A stretch of 64,000 nt of DNA from Prevotella sp. UBA2456 (GCA_002342415.1 DDPY01000017.1:8300-72299); one strand, 5' to 3'; positions 16,527 through 26,461 are shown, numbered from the stretch's first letter. Notes: generated by a model not told the origin, from the sequence alone. Made by a program: numbers and translations.

Positions 16527-17825
16527 ATGAAAGTAACTGCAGTTGTAGGACTGAACGGAAGCGGGAAGACACAATATATAGACCAGTTGCGCAAGCAGCA
16601 GGCCTCAGACCGAGTGCGCTATATCGCCTTTACAGACTCGTATGGAGTGAATGTTGACGGACAGTATTATCTGCAACTGCGTTGGAATCAGCACGACATA
16701 GACCATGAGACACCGACAGTCGGCGAGCTTCTTGAGCGTGCCTACCTGCTGACAGGAGCCGACAGCGAAGAGCGTCGGCAACTGAAGAGACAGCTCTATC
16801 AGCTTTTCCACATAGATGGTCTGCTCGACAAATATATCATCACACTGTCCAGCGGCGAGCTGCGCAAATTCCAGCTGACCAAAACCCTCTTCGCCAACCC
16901 CAGTCTGCTGATTATGGACAATCCCTTCATTGGATTAGATGCCGAGACGCGCGACCAGCTGAAGGAGCTGCTGTTTCTGTTGGCCAAAGAGCGCGATATG
17001 GAAATTATGCTTGTCATTGCCAAAACCGATGACGTGCCAGACTTCGTGACAGACGTGGTGGAAATCAAGGATTTGCCCCCCGTTCCACAGCATGTCCTGT
17101 CTGCGGACAAACAGGAAGCCATCCTTTCGCTCCCCTATCAAGACAACGACTATCAGTGCCAGCGGGTGGTCGACATGAAGCATGTCAGCATCCGCTATGG
17201 TGAACGCACGATACTGAACGACCTCAACTGGACCGTCATGAACGGAGAGCGGTGGGCATTGTCAGGACAGAACGGAAGCGGCAAGTCGACACTGCTGTCA
17301 CTGATATGTGCCGACAACCCTCAGAGCTATGCTTGCGACATTGTCCTCTTCGACCGTCCGCGCGGATCAGGGGAAAGCATCTGGGACATTAAGAAACACA
17401 TCGGCTACGTATCGCCCGAGATGCACCGCTCATACAAGCGCAATCTGCCTGCCATCCGCATTGTAGCCAGCGGGCTGATGGACAGTATCGGACTCTATGC
17501 CGTTCCCAACCAGAAAGACTACGAGCGCTGCCACTGGTGGCTCGATATGTTTGGCATTGCCCATTTGGCAGACCGTCCGTTCTTAACACTGTCGAGTGGC
17601 GAACAACGCCTCGTCCTCCTGGCGAGGGCCTTCGTCAAAGACCCCCAACTGCTTATCCTGGACGAGCCTCTTCACGGGCTTGACCTTTGGAACCGGCGAC
17701 TGGTGAAGGACATCATCGAGACATTTTGTCAGCGTCGGAACAAAACCATGATTATGGTCACCCACTATCAAGAGGAACTGCCCAATGTCATCACGCATCA
17801 GAAGCTTTTGGCACGAAATTTGTAG
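16527..17825 (+). CDS. Soluble double ABC ATPase (ModF/PhrA-like)
   Basis: A 432-residue protein with two ABC nucleotide-binding domains and no membrane segment. Domain 1 has Walker A GLNGSGKTQY (near 9), signature LSSGELRKFQL (near 107) and Walker B LLIMDNP. Domain 2 has GQNGSGKSTL (near 248), signature LSSGEQRLVLL and LLILDEP. In domain 1 the residue after the Walker B Asp is Asn instead of the catalytic Glu, so that site may bind ATP without turning it over well. The layout resembles E. coli ModF; the function of such proteins is poorly known. It lies between ruvC and clpC. Confidence 0.85.
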   Translation: MKVTAVVGLNGSGKTQYIDQLRKQQASDRVRYIAFTDSYGVNVDGQYYLQLRWNQHDIDHETPTVGELLERAYLLTGADSEERRQLKRQLYQLFHIDGLLDKYIITLSSGELRKFQLTKTLFANPSLLIMDNPFIGLDAETRDQLKELLFLLAKERDMEIMLVIAKTDDVPDFVTDVVEIKDLPPVPQHVLSADKQEAILSLPYQDNDYQCQRVVDMKHVSIRYGERTILNDLNWTVMNGERWALSGQNGSGKSTLLSLICADNPQSYACDIVLFDRPRGSGESIWDIKKHIGYVSPEMHRSYKRNLPAIRIVASGLMDSIGLYAVPNQKDYERCHWWLDMFGIAHLADRPFLTLSSGEQRLVLLARAFVKDPQLLILDEPLHGLDLWNRRLVKDIIETFCQRRNKTMIMVTHYQEELPNVITHQKLLARNL

Positions 17826-17874
17826 CAGGCTCTACGGTAACAGTTAATTTTAATCATTAAATAGCATAAAAGTA

Positions 17875-20400
17875 GTGACCAGTCAATTTTCACCAAAGGT
17901 TTCCGAGATTCTCGCCTTCTCGCGCGAAGAAGCAGCACGGCTGGCCAGCCGCTCTGTAGCTCCTGAGCACCTGCTGCTTGGGCTGCTGCGCTTGAAGGAC
18001 GGTCCCGTTGCAAACATTCTGCAGCGGCTCGACATCAACCTACAAAGTCTCAAGACGGAATTAGAGAATCGAGTGCGCGAGGATGAACTTGGGAAGCCTA
18101 TATATACCCAACAATTAGTATTAAACGAAAAAGCAAGCAACATTCTGAAACTGGCCGTACTGGAAGCACGCATACAGCGTACTACCCGCGTCGAGGAGCA
18201 ACATCTGCTTCTGGCCATCCTGCACGACCAAGTGGACAATGGAGCCAAACAGGTATTAGAGATGAACAATCTGAATTACGAAGATGCCCTGACACTGCTG
18301 AGCGTCAAGAACGGCATCGGGCTGCCCGATGAGGATTACGAGGAGGAGGAAGAAGGCAGCAATACCCAATCGTCGCACAACACCTCGTCGAATACACAGA
18401 CAACGACACAAACCAAACAGGCCAAAACCAAGACCCCTGTGCTGGACAACTTCGGTACCGACTTAACCAAGCTGGCACAGGAAGGCAAGCTCGACCCGTG
18501 TGTCGGTCGTGAAAACGAGATACAGCGTGTCATCGAGATTCTGGGACGCCGCAAAAAGAACAACCCCATCCTTATCGGAGAGCCTGGAGTTGGCAAAAGT
18601 GCCATTGTCGAGGGACTGGCTGAGATGATAGCCTCCCGACACTGCTCGCCGATGCTTTTCAATAAGCGGCTGGTTACGCTGGACATGACGGGTGTCGTGG
18701 CCGGAACAAAGTATCGCGGACAATTCGAGGAGCGTATGAAGCTGCTCGTCAAGGAACTGGACCAGAATCCTGACATTATTATATTCATCGACGAGATACA
18801 CACGATGATTGGAGCCGGTTCCACACCGGGTTCGATGGATGCCGCCAACATTCTGAAACCGGCACTGGCCCGCGGCACCATACAGTGCATCGGAGCCACT
18901 ACACTGGATGAATACCGCAACTCGATAGAGAAAGACGGGGCTCTGGAGCGCCGATTCCAGAAAGTGCAGGTAGAGCCTACGACCAACGAAGAAACCCTGC
19001 AGATACTGAAGAACATTCGCGACCGCTACGAATATCACCATCATGTGACCTATACTGATGAGGCCCTGGAGGCATGTGTCAGACTGACAGACCGCTACGT
19101 CACTGACCGATTCATGCCCGACAAGGCCATCGATGCCTTAGACGAGACAGGCTCTCGCGTACACCTTCAGAATGCCAGCATCCCGCCGGAAATCAGCGAG
19201 AAGGAAAAAGAGCTGGAGCACATCAAGGAGAAGAAAACCTTGGCCGTCAGCAACCAGAACTTCGAGTTGGCTGCCGGATTCCGTGACCGCCAGACACAGC
19301 TGGAGCGCGAACTGCAGGAACTGAATCAAAAGTGGCTGAGCGGTGAGGTAGACGTACGTCAGACCGTCACTGCCGATCAAGTGGCTGATGTTGTCTCGAT
19401 GATGACTGGTGTTCCCGTTCAGCGCATAGCCCAGGAGGAAGGCATCCGACTGAAAGGTATGGCACAGGAGCTCAAATCGAGCGTCATTGCCCAAGACAAG
19501 GCCATCGAGAAAATGGTACGCGCCATCCAGCGCAACCGCGTGGGACTGAAAGAGCCGAACCATCCCATCGGAGTCTTTATGTTCCTCGGTCCGACCGGTG
19601 TCGGCAAAACATATCTGGCAAAGAAACTTGCCGAATTCATGTTCGGAAGTGCCGATGCACTGATACGTATCGACATGTCAGAATACACCGAGTCGTTCAA
19701 CGTGTCGAGACTGATCGGAGCCCCTCCAGGATACGTAGGCTACGAGGAGGGCGGACAGCTTACGGAACGGGTGCGCCGTCACCCCTACTCCATCGTGTTG
19801 CTGGACGAGATAGAGAAGGCACATGGCAACGTGTTCAACCTACTGCTGCAAGTGCTTGACGAAGGCAGGCTGACCGACGGAAACGGACGCTTTGTAGACT
19901 TCCGGAACACCGTTATCATCATGACCTCGAATGCCGGAACGCGCCAACTGAAAGACTTCGGACGCGGTATCGGTTTCAATACGGCATCTAATTCGTCCCT
20001 TATGCTGGACGAAAAAGACAAAGAGCATGCCCGCCAAATCGTACAGAAAGCGCTTTCGAAGCAGTTCTCGCCAGAGTTCCTGAACCGTCTGGACGAGATT
20101 ATTACCTTCGACCAGCTCGACCTGGAGGCCATCAAGCAGATTATCGACATCGAACTGAAAGGTCTTTACAAGCGAATTGGAGACCTGGGCTACCAGATTG
20201 ACCTCTCGAACGAGGCCAAGCAGTTCGTGGCCGAAAAGGGATACGACGTACAGTTTGGTGCCCGCCCCCTGAAGCGTGCCATCCAGAACTACATCGAAGA
20301 CGGCATCTCGGAGCTCATCGTTAACGGCGACCTGCCAGCAGGCTCTACTATTCATATCACAAAACAATCAGACAAAGACGAACTATCATTTAATATTTAA
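17875..20400 (+). CDS. clpC: ATP-dependent Clp protease ATP-binding subunit ClpC
   Basis: An 841-residue AAA+ unfoldase that feeds proteins to ClpP. The N-domain repeats cover residues 1-145. An acidic and then Gln/Thr/Ser-rich linker runs over about 155-185. D1 has Walker A GEPGVGKSAIVEG (near 235) and FIDEIHTMIGAG. A UVR-type middle region (NFELAAGFRDRQTQLERELQ, near 460) marks ClpC rather than ClpA. D2 has GPTGVGKTYLAKK (near 573) and the sensor RPLKRAIQ near the end. The start is the GTG at 17875; no in-frame ATG fits the N-domain. No CtsR or McsB gene is adjacent. Confidence 0.94.
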   Translation: MTSQFSPKVSEILAFSREEAARLASRSVAPEHLLLGLLRLKDGPVANILQRLDINLQSLKTELENRVREDELGKPIYTQQLVLNEKASNILKLAVLEARIQRTTRVEEQHLLLAILHDQVDNGAKQVLEMNNLNYEDALTLLSVKNGIGLPDEDYEEEEEGSNTQSSHNTSSNTQTTTQTKQAKTKTPVLDNFGTDLTKLAQEGKLDPCVGRENEIQRVIEILGRRKKNNPILIGEPGVGKSAIVEGLAEMIASRHCSPMLFNKRLVTLDMTGVVAGTKYRGQFEERMKLLVKELDQNPDIIIFIDEIHTMIGAGSTPGSMDAANILKPALARGTIQCIGATTLDEYRNSIEKDGALERRFQKVQVEPTTNEETLQILKNIRDRYEYHHHVTYTDEALEACVRLTDRYVTDRFMPDKAIDALDETGSRVHLQNASIPPEISEKEKELEHIKEKKTLAVSNQNFELAAGFRDRQTQLERELQELNQKWLSGEVDVRQTVTADQVADVVSMMTGVPVQRIAQEEGIRLKGMAQELKSSVIAQDKAIEKMVRAIQRNRVGLKEPNHPIGVFMFLGPTGVGKTYLAKKLAEFMFGSADALIRIDMSEYTESFNVSRLIGAPPGYVGYEEGGQLTERVRRHPYSIVLLDEIEKAHGNVFNLLLQVLDEGRLTDGNGRFVDFRNTVIIMTSNAGTRQLKDFGRGIGFNTASNSSLMLDEKDKEHARQIVQKALSKQFSPEFLNRLDEIITFDQLDLEAIKQIIDIELKGLYKRIGDLGYQIDLSNEAKQFVAEKGYDVQFGARPLKRAIQNYIEDGISELIVNGDLPAGSTIHITKQSDKDELSFNI

Positions 20401-20416
20401 ATACATGAAAAAAAAT

Positions 20417-20447
20417 TTTGTTATTTGACTTCTTTTTCGTAACTTCG
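20417..20447 (+). promoter_or_regulatory. Probable uxuA promoter
   Basis: TTTG at 20417-20420 and TAACTTCG at 20440-20447 are 19 bases apart. The second differs from TAnnTTTG at one base. The leader to the ATG at 20488 would be about 37 bases. Confidence 0.45.
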
Positions 20448-20487
20448 CAGCAATTTTAAAATCTAAAGCATAAAAGTCATATCAACT

Positions 20488-21741
20488 ATGGAAAGAACTT
20501 GGAGATGGTTTGGCAAGAAAGACAAGATAACACTTGCCATGCTAAGAGAAATTGGTGTAGAAGGCATAGTGACGGCACTGCACGACGTGCCCTTAGGCCA
20601 GGTATGGACACGCGAGAAGATTCGTGAGCTGCGCGAATATATCGAGTCGTACGGCATGCGTTGGAGCGTGGTAGAAAGCCTCCCCGTAGTGGAGGCCATC
20701 AAGTATGCCGGTCCAGACCGCGACGAGCAGATTGAGGTGTACAAGGAGTCGCTTCGCAACCTGTCGGCAGAGGGCATACACACGATATGCTACAACTTCA
20801 TGCCCGTACTGGACTGGGCACGCACCGATCTGGCTCACAAGAATCCTAACGGATCGACAAACCTCTACTTCAACTATGCCGAGTTTGCCTATTTCGACAT
20901 CTATATACTCAAGCGCGTAGGCGCACGCGAGGAATGGGCTCAATTTGAATTTCCTGCGGGCGTCGGTCAGGGACGCAACGTGCTGGCCGAAGCCGACGAA
21001 CTGGCCAAGACGATGACTCCAGAACAGGATCACAAGCTGGTAGAGAACATCATTATCAAGACACAAGGATTCGTCTCTGGCAACTTCTCGGAGAATGACG
21101 AGGCCCCCATCCAGAAGTTCCGCGACTTCCTGGAGCTCTATAAGGGCATCGGCAAAGAGCAGCTTCGCGAAAACATGAAATACTTCTTGGAAGCTATTAT
21201 GCCTACGTGCGAGGAATGCAATATGAACATGTGCGTACACCCTGACGATCCTCCTATCGAGGTGCTGGGCTTGCCACGCATCGTGCGCACAGAGGAAGAT
21301 ATTGAATGGTTCCTGAATGCCGTTCCCAACAAACACAACGGGCTTACCTTCTGTGCAGGCAGCCTGTCGGCCGGAGCCTACAACAATGTGGTGGAGATGG
21401 CCCGCAAGTTTGCATCCCGCACCCATTTCGTTCACCTGCGCTCGTGCCATATCTTCCCCAATGGCGACTTCACGGAGGCATCGCACTTAGGTGGACGTGC
21501 TGACCTGATAGAACTGGCCCGAATCTTTGAAAAGGAGAACCCGCAACTCCCCATGCGCGTTGATCATGGTATGACCTTTACCGACGAGCCCGGCGGTATC
21601 ATGGACGAGTCGACACATGGTCACAATGCCGGCTACACCCTGCTGGGACGTATGTTCGCGCTCGGACAGGTACAGGGAATACTTGCTACTGTAGACCGCG
21701 AGTTGGGCATCGAATACAAGCAACCAGGTTTTTTTGACTAA
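20488..21741 (+). CDS. uxuA: Mannonate dehydratase UxuA
   Basis: A 417-residue enzyme that dehydrates D-mannonate to 2-keto-3-deoxygluconate in glucuronate breakdown. The N-terminus ERTWRWFGKKDKITLAMLRE and GVEGIVTALHDVPLGQVW are characteristic. Metal-binding residues fall in NMNMCVHPDDPP (Cys, His, near 250), the FVHLRSCHI segment (near 315) and MRVDHGMTF (Asp/His, near 355). Length is normal (about 390-420). It is followed by uxuB after 17 bases, forming a two-gene unit. Confidence 0.95.
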   Translation: MERTWRWFGKKDKITLAMLREIGVEGIVTALHDVPLGQVWTREKIRELREYIESYGMRWSVVESLPVVEAIKYAGPDRDEQIEVYKESLRNLSAEGIHTICYNFMPVLDWARTDLAHKNPNGSTNLYFNYAEFAYFDIYILKRVGAREEWAQFEFPAGVGQGRNVLAEADELAKTMTPEQDHKLVENIIIKTQGFVSGNFSENDEAPIQKFRDFLELYKGIGKEQLRENMKYFLEAIMPTCEECNMNMCVHPDDPPIEVLGLPRIVRTEEDIEWFLNAVPNKHNGLTFCAGSLSAGAYNNVVEMARKFASRTHFVHLRSCHIFPNGDFTEASHLGGRADLIELARIFEKENPQLPMRVDHGMTFTDEPGGIMDESTHGHNAGYTLLGRMFALGQVQGILATVDRELGIEYKQPGFFD

Positions 21742-21758
21742 TAGGAAAAGGAATTACT

Positions 21759-23345
21759 ATGAAACTGAAAGACATACTAAACGGACAGCTGAATACTGCC
21801 GAGTGGGAGCAGAAAGGTTACGAGCTTCCCAAGTTTGACATCCAAGCAGTAAGAGAAAAAACACACGAGGCTCCCACATGGGTACACTTCGGCGGTGGCA
21901 ACATCTTCCGTGCATTCCCTGCTGCCATTCTGAACGAAGCGCTCAACACTGGGCAGTACGATCGCGGTGTAATTGTAGCCGAGACCTTCGACTTCGAAGT
22001 GATTGACAAAGCATATACTCCCTATGACAACTTGTCGCTCTACGTAGCACTGCGCAGTGATGGCAACATCGAGAAGAAAGTGATAGCATCGGTGACCGAA
22101 GCGTTGAAAGCAGACCCTCAGTTCAACGATTGGAACCGACTTGTAGAGATATTCCGCAACCCCTCTCTGCAGATGATATCGTTTACCATCACAGAGAAAG
22201 GCTATACCTATAACGAGGCCGACCTCGAACGCGGACTGAAGCCTGTATTCGCACTTGGAAAGGTCTCCGCACTGCTGTATGAGCGCTATCAGGCAGGAGA
22301 GCTACCTCTCACCATACAAAGCATGGACAACTGCTCACACAACGGCGACAAAGTGAAAGCAGGTGTTTTTGCCTACGCTGAGCGATGGGTTCAGGACGGG
22401 CTGGTGCCACAAGCCTTCCTCGACTACCTGAAGAATACGTCCAAAATCACCTTCCCCTGGTCGATGATAGACAAGATTACTCCCCGTCCACACCAGAAAG
22501 TAAAAGAACTGCTTGCTGCCGACGGATTTGAGGACAACAACTATATCGAGACCGAGAAGCATACCTTCACAGCACCCTTTGTGAATGCCGAGGAGGTACA
22601 GTATCTGGTGATTGAAGACAACTACACCAACGGGCGTCCCCCACTCGACCTTGGCGGTGCACTATACACCACCCGCGAAACAGTAGACAAGGTGGAAACG
22701 ATGAAAGTGACCACATGCCTGAACCCACTGCATACTGCAATGAGCATCTATGGCTGCATGCTGGGCTATACACTTATCTCAGAAGAAATGAAGGACGAAG
22801 ACCTACGCGCCTTCATACAGAAGATAGGATATATCGAGGCGATGCCCGTAGTCACCGATCCCGGTGTACTGAATCCCTACGAGTTTATAGGTGCCGTCAT
22901 CAATCGCCGTCTGCCCAATCCATTCATGCCTGACGCTCCGCAGCGCATCGCTATGGACACCTCACAGAAGCTACCCATACGCTTTGGAGAAACTATCAAG
23001 AAATACATCCATCGCGGACTGGATATGCAGAATCTGGTGCTTATTCCTCTGGTACTGGCAGGCTACGCCCGCTACCTGAAGGGACTGAAGGACGACCTCA
23101 CACCATTTGAGCCCTCGCCCGACCCACTGCTTGACGAGCTTCAGCAAATCGTGGCTCCCCTTGAGGTTGGCAAGCAGGAGCAGGACTACTCGTGTCTGAA
23201 ACAACTATACTCCCGTGAGGATGTCTTCGGGCTGAATCTCTATGATGCAGGCTTAGGCGAGCAAATAGAAGGCATGGTGCGCGAACTCTTTGCGGGGGCT
23301 GGTGCCGTACGTAAGACGCTGCATAAATATACTTCAGGAAGATAA
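21759..23345 (+). CDS. uxuB: Mannitol-dehydrogenase-family fructuronate reductase UxuB
   Basis: A 528-residue NAD-dependent oxidoreductase of the polyol/mannitol dehydrogenase family. VHFGGGNIFRAFPA near residue 42 is the dinucleotide-binding region, and SMDNCSHNGDKVK near 191 and PWSMIDKITPRPH near 235 carry the conserved asparagine, lysine and histidine of the active site. In the pathway it reduces D-fructuronate to D-mannonate, the substrate of UxuA. A related tagaturonate reductase cannot be excluded from sequence alone, but pairing with uxuA favours fructuronate. Confidence 0.88.
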   Translation: MKLKDILNGQLNTAEWEQKGYELPKFDIQAVREKTHEAPTWVHFGGGNIFRAFPAAILNEALNTGQYDRGVIVAETFDFEVIDKAYTPYDNLSLYVALRSDGNIEKKVIASVTEALKADPQFNDWNRLVEIFRNPSLQMISFTITEKGYTYNEADLERGLKPVFALGKVSALLYERYQAGELPLTIQSMDNCSHNGDKVKAGVFAYAERWVQDGLVPQAFLDYLKNTSKITFPWSMIDKITPRPHQKVKELLAADGFEDNNYIETEKHTFTAPFVNAEEVQYLVIEDNYTNGRPPLDLGGALYTTRETVDKVETMKVTTCLNPLHTAMSIYGCMLGYTLISEEMKDEDLRAFIQKIGYIEAMPVVTDPGVLNPYEFIGAVINRRLPNPFMPDAPQRIAMDTSQKLPIRFGETIKKYIHRGLDMQNLVLIPLVLAGYARYLKGLKDDLTPFEPSPDPLLDELQQIVAPLEVGKQEQDYSCLKQLYSREDVFGLNLYDAGLGEQIEGMVRELFAGAGAVRKTLHKYTSGR

Positions 23346-23592
23346 CTTCTTAATAAATAAAATATCGGAACTAAAACTGGCAAGATTGTTAATTTTGTCA
23401 GTTTTTTCACGTTTCGAACGTTAAATTCAAACTCACGTTAATAGGCAGCAGAAAAGTGTTAAATCAAGACAAAAAAGCATGACATTATGTCAGTATTCCA
23501 AATTTTGAGCCTAAATTTGCACTCGGAAACTTTGAAAAGTAAAATAACAAATACAAATTAAGTAAAATAACAATTCAGTAAACACAACGATT
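23346..23592. promoter_or_regulatory. htrA upstream region with -7 box and dyad
   Basis: TAAATTTG at 23512-23519 fits the -7 consensus and would give a leader of about 70 bases. No TTTG lies 19-21 bases upstream. Instead a perfect 13-base dyad TGACATTATGTCA occupies 23480-23492, where a regulator could bind. Confidence 0.4.
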
Positions 23593-25062
23593 ATGAAAAA
23601 GATTGTAAAGAGCTTTATGCCGGGCGTGCTGATGCTTGTTGTAGCATTCTCAGCAGCTTCGTGCAACAAGACGCAGGCCGCTCCTGCAGCACCTGCCGCC
23701 GCACCAGGACAACCCGTCGACTTAACCTATGCAGCCGAAAAGTCACTACCATCCGTAGTCTACATCAAGTCGGTCATCAACTCTAAGACACAGACTGTCG
23801 AGTACTCTGACCCATTTGAAGATTTCTTCAGCGATCCCTTCGGAGGATTCTTCGGACGTGGACAAGGTAATAATGGAAAAAGACAGCGCCAGGTACAAAC
23901 GCCCAAGCGCGCAGCTGCTGGTTCGGGTGTCATTATTTCTGCCGACGGATATATCGTCACCAACAACCATGTGGTGGACGGTGCAGACGAACTGACCGTA
24001 ACTCTGAACGAGAACTCTAAGGAGTATTCTGCACGCATCATTGGTGCAGATGCCACCACCGATCTGGCCCTCATTAAAATTGATGCCAAAAACCTACCTG
24101 CCATCACTATCGCCAATTCGGACGATGTAAAAGTAGGCGAATGGGTGCTGGCTGTTGGCAACCCCTTGGGACTGAACAATACAGTAACAGCCGGTATCGT
24201 ATCAGCAAAAGCCCGTGCCTTGGGACAGGGAGTCAGCTCGATGATCCAAACCGATGCTGCCATCAACCAGGGTAACTCTGGCGGTGCGCTCGTTAACACA
24301 CGTGGCGAACTGATTGGCATCAACGCAATGATATACTCACAAACTGGTTCGAACATCGGATACGGCTTTGCTATCCCCACAGCCATCATGAACAAGGCTG
24401 TAGACGACTTCAAGAAGTACGGATCGTATCAGCGTGCCATGATTGGTATTCAGGGCGGTAGTGTAAAAGACTACATAGACGCTATGAAGGACCAGGACAA
24501 AGAGGTGAAGGACTATGGCACGATGGAAGGTGTACGCATTGATAAGGTGATTGAAGATGGTGCTGCTGCCGATGCAAATCTGGAAGCAGAAGATGTCATC
24601 ATCGAGGTAGAAGGCAAAAAGGTGAAGACGATGGGTGACCTGCAGGCAATTATCGCCCAAAAGCGCCCCGGCGACAAGGTCACTCTAAAATATCTGCGCA
24701 ACAAAAAGGAGAAGACAGCTTCGCTGACTCTGAAAAATGCTCAGGGAACAACCAAAGTAGTGAAGAATGCAGACCTCGATATTCTGGGCGGACAATTCCG
24801 CGAGATTAGTGATTCGCAGAAGAAAGAACTTGATATCAACTACGGATTACAGGTAATGAAGGTAAGTGGCGGAAAGCTCAAAGAAGCCGGAGTTCCACAA
24901 GGATTCATCATCCAGCGTGTCAATGATGTACCGATGAAGAGTATCTCCGACCTTTCGGATGCGGTGAAGAAAGCATCTACTTCGAAAGAACCCGTACTCT
25001 ACATCCAAGGTATCATGCCTACTGGTAGAAAAGCATACTTCGCAGTTGCATTGCAAGATTAG
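23593..25062 (+). CDS. htrA: DegP/HtrA-family periplasmic serine protease
   Basis: A 489-residue envelope protease and chaperone for misfolded proteins. The catalytic triad is His in VTNNHVVDG (near 120), Asp in TTDLALIKID (near 156) and Ser in NQGNSGGALV (near 230). Two PDZ domains follow (about 270-370 and 395-480). The N-terminal signal (MKKIVKSFMPGVLMLVV) runs to AFSAASCNK, a weak lipobox with Cys 24, so it may be lipid-anchored; the next stretch is Ala/Pro-rich. It stands alone, with a strong terminator hairpin (25105-25151) after it. Confidence 0.92.
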   Translation: MKKIVKSFMPGVLMLVVAFSAASCNKTQAAPAAPAAAPGQPVDLTYAAEKSLPSVVYIKSVINSKTQTVEYSDPFEDFFSDPFGGFFGRGQGNNGKRQRQVQTPKRAAAGSGVIISADGYIVTNNHVVDGADELTVTLNENSKEYSARIIGADATTDLALIKIDAKNLPAITIANSDDVKVGEWVLAVGNPLGLNNTVTAGIVSAKARALGQGVSSMIQTDAAINQGNSGGALVNTRGELIGINAMIYSQTGSNIGYGFAIPTAIMNKAVDDFKKYGSYQRAMIGIQGGSVKDYIDAMKDQDKEVKDYGTMEGVRIDKVIEDGAAADANLEAEDVIIEVEGKKVKTMGDLQAIIAQKRPGDKVTLKYLRNKKEKTASLTLKNAQGTTKVVKNADLDILGGQFREISDSQKKELDINYGLQVMKVSGGKLKEAGVPQGFIIQRVNDVPMKSISDLSDAVKKASTSKEPVLYIQGIMPTGRKAYFAVALQD

Positions 25063-25104
25063 TAAGCAGAAAGTACGATAAGTATTTTTTGCAACAAAAT
25101 CAAA

Positions 25105-25152
25105 AAAAGTAAGGCATTCTTTTGGTAATTCCAAAAAAATGCCTTACTTTTG
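25105..25152 (+). terminator. htrA terminator hairpin containing the rpoD promoter
   Basis: AAAAGTAAGGCATT (25105-25118) pairs with AATGCCTTACTTTT (25138-25151), and inside it TTTTGG (25120-25125) pairs with CCAAAA (25131-25136), giving about 20 base pairs and a five-base loop. The same DNA carries a promoter: TTTG at 25121-25124 and TACTTTTG at 25145-25152, spaced by 20 bases. Confidence 0.8.
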
Positions 25153-25190
25153 CAAACAAATGTTTGTATCTTACCAAAGAAAACTAAGGC

Positions 25191-26054
25191 ATGAGACAAC
25201 TGAAAATCACCCGTTCCATCACGAATCGTGAAAGTGAAGCGCTGGAAAAATATTTGTCAGAGATTGGCAAAGAAGAACTACTTTCCACTGACGAGGAAGT
25301 AGAACTGGCACAGCGTATTCGTAAAGGTGATAAAGAAGCGTTGGAGCGTCTGACAAAGGCCAATTTACGATTTGTCGTTAGTGTAGCCAAGCAATATCAG
25401 AATCAAGGTTTAGCGCTTCCTGATCTCATCAATGAGGGCAATTTGGGACTTATCAAAGCTGCTGAGAAATTTGACGAGACACGGGGCTTTAAGTTTATAT
25501 CTTATGCAGTATGGTGGATTAGACAAAGCATTTTACAAGCGATTGCTGAACAGAGTCGGATTGTGCGTCTTCCGCTGAACCAAGTAGGCTCAATGAACAA
25601 AATAAACCAGATGCTCAGTAAATTTGAGCAGGAGAACGAACGTCGCCCGTCCATAGACGAAATTTCAGAACAGGTAGACCTGCCCGAAGAAAAGATAGAC
25701 GAAGCACTACAGATTAGCGGTCGACATGTGTCGGTTGATGCGCCCTTTGTGGACGGTGAAGACAACTCTCTGCTTGACGTGCTGGTAAACGATGATGCTC
25801 CGATGGCTGATCGTGAACTCGTAAAAGAGTCATTACGTGCTGAAATATCCCATGCTCTGCAAATGCTAAATGAACGCGAGCGAAATATTATCCGAGCCTT
25901 TTACGGCATTGGTGAACCAGAGTTAACTTTAGAAGAGATAGGAAACAAATATGGATTGACTCGTGAGCGAGTCAGACAGATTAAAGAAAAAGCTATACGC
26001 CGGTTGCGAAACAATACAAAAAACAAAATTTTAAAAGCATATTTAGGACAATGA
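25191..26054 (+). CDS. rpoD: Primary RNA polymerase sigma factor RpoD (SigA)
   Basis: A 287-residue sigma-70 factor of the short form used as housekeeping sigma in Bacteroidota. Region 1.2 has EALEKYLSEIGKEELLS, region 2 has LRFVVSVAKQYQNQGLALP and GFKFISYAVWWIRQSI, region 3 covers about 130-200, and region 4.2 ends with LEEIGNKYGLTRERVRQIKE. The long acidic region 1.1 of E. coli RpoD is absent, as expected for the phylum. Its promoter lies in the terminator hairpin of htrA. Its stop overlaps the next start by four bases (ATGA). Confidence 0.95.
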   Translation: MRQLKITRSITNRESEALEKYLSEIGKEELLSTDEEVELAQRIRKGDKEALERLTKANLRFVVSVAKQYQNQGLALPDLINEGNLGLIKAAEKFDETRGFKFISYAVWWIRQSILQAIAEQSRIVRLPLNQVGSMNKINQMLSKFEQENERRPSIDEISEQVDLPEEKIDEALQISGRHVSVDAPFVDGEDNSLLDVLVNDDAPMADRELVKESLRAEISHALQMLNERERNIIRAFYGIGEPELTLEEIGNKYGLTRERVRQIKEKAIRRLRNNTKNKILKAYLGQ

Positions 26055-26461
26055 AAATTTTAAGGTTCGTAATAATTATCGCACTTACACTAACGGTCGC
26101 GGTAGTTGAAGCAAAACCACTGAAGACAAACAAATTGTACATTTTCGGTTTTTCGGCTTCCTTTAAGGATTCTGTGGTATATGTAACCGACATACAAAAC
26201 GTACAGAATGCATGGATTGAAAGCAAGAACAAATTTCTACTTGGACGAGACCAGTACTCAGGCCAACTGAAAAGCCATCTGTCAGAGAAGCATAATCTGC
26301 CCGGACGGGTGTGTATGGTGTTTTATGCTTTGAAAAAGAAAAAAGCAGAAAAGCTATATTTGAAACTAATGAAGAAATATAAGAAAGGCTATGAGATTCG
26401 CTATCTGAACGCTAACGAATTTCGCTTTGAAAGCGTTGACATGACACCTAACGACCAATGA
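26051..26461 (+). CDS. Small exported protein of unknown function
   Basis: A 136-residue protein with a signal peptide (MKILRFVIIIALTLTVAVVE, cleavage likely at VEAKP). The mature part has short strands (LYIFGFSASFKDSVVYVTDI) and a very basic middle (ALKKKKAEKLYLKLMKKYKK). No catalytic motif or known family was recognised. Its ATG overlaps the rpoD stop by four bases, and its own stop overlaps the HD-domain gene by four bases, so all three should be translated from one message. Confidence 0.75.
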   Translation: MKILRFVIIIALTLTVAVVEAKPLKTNKLYIFGFSASFKDSVVYVTDIQNVQNAWIESKNKFLLGRDQYSGQLKSHLSEKHNLPGRVCMVFYALKKKKAEKLYLKLMKKYKKGYEIRYLNANEFRFESVDMTPNDQ

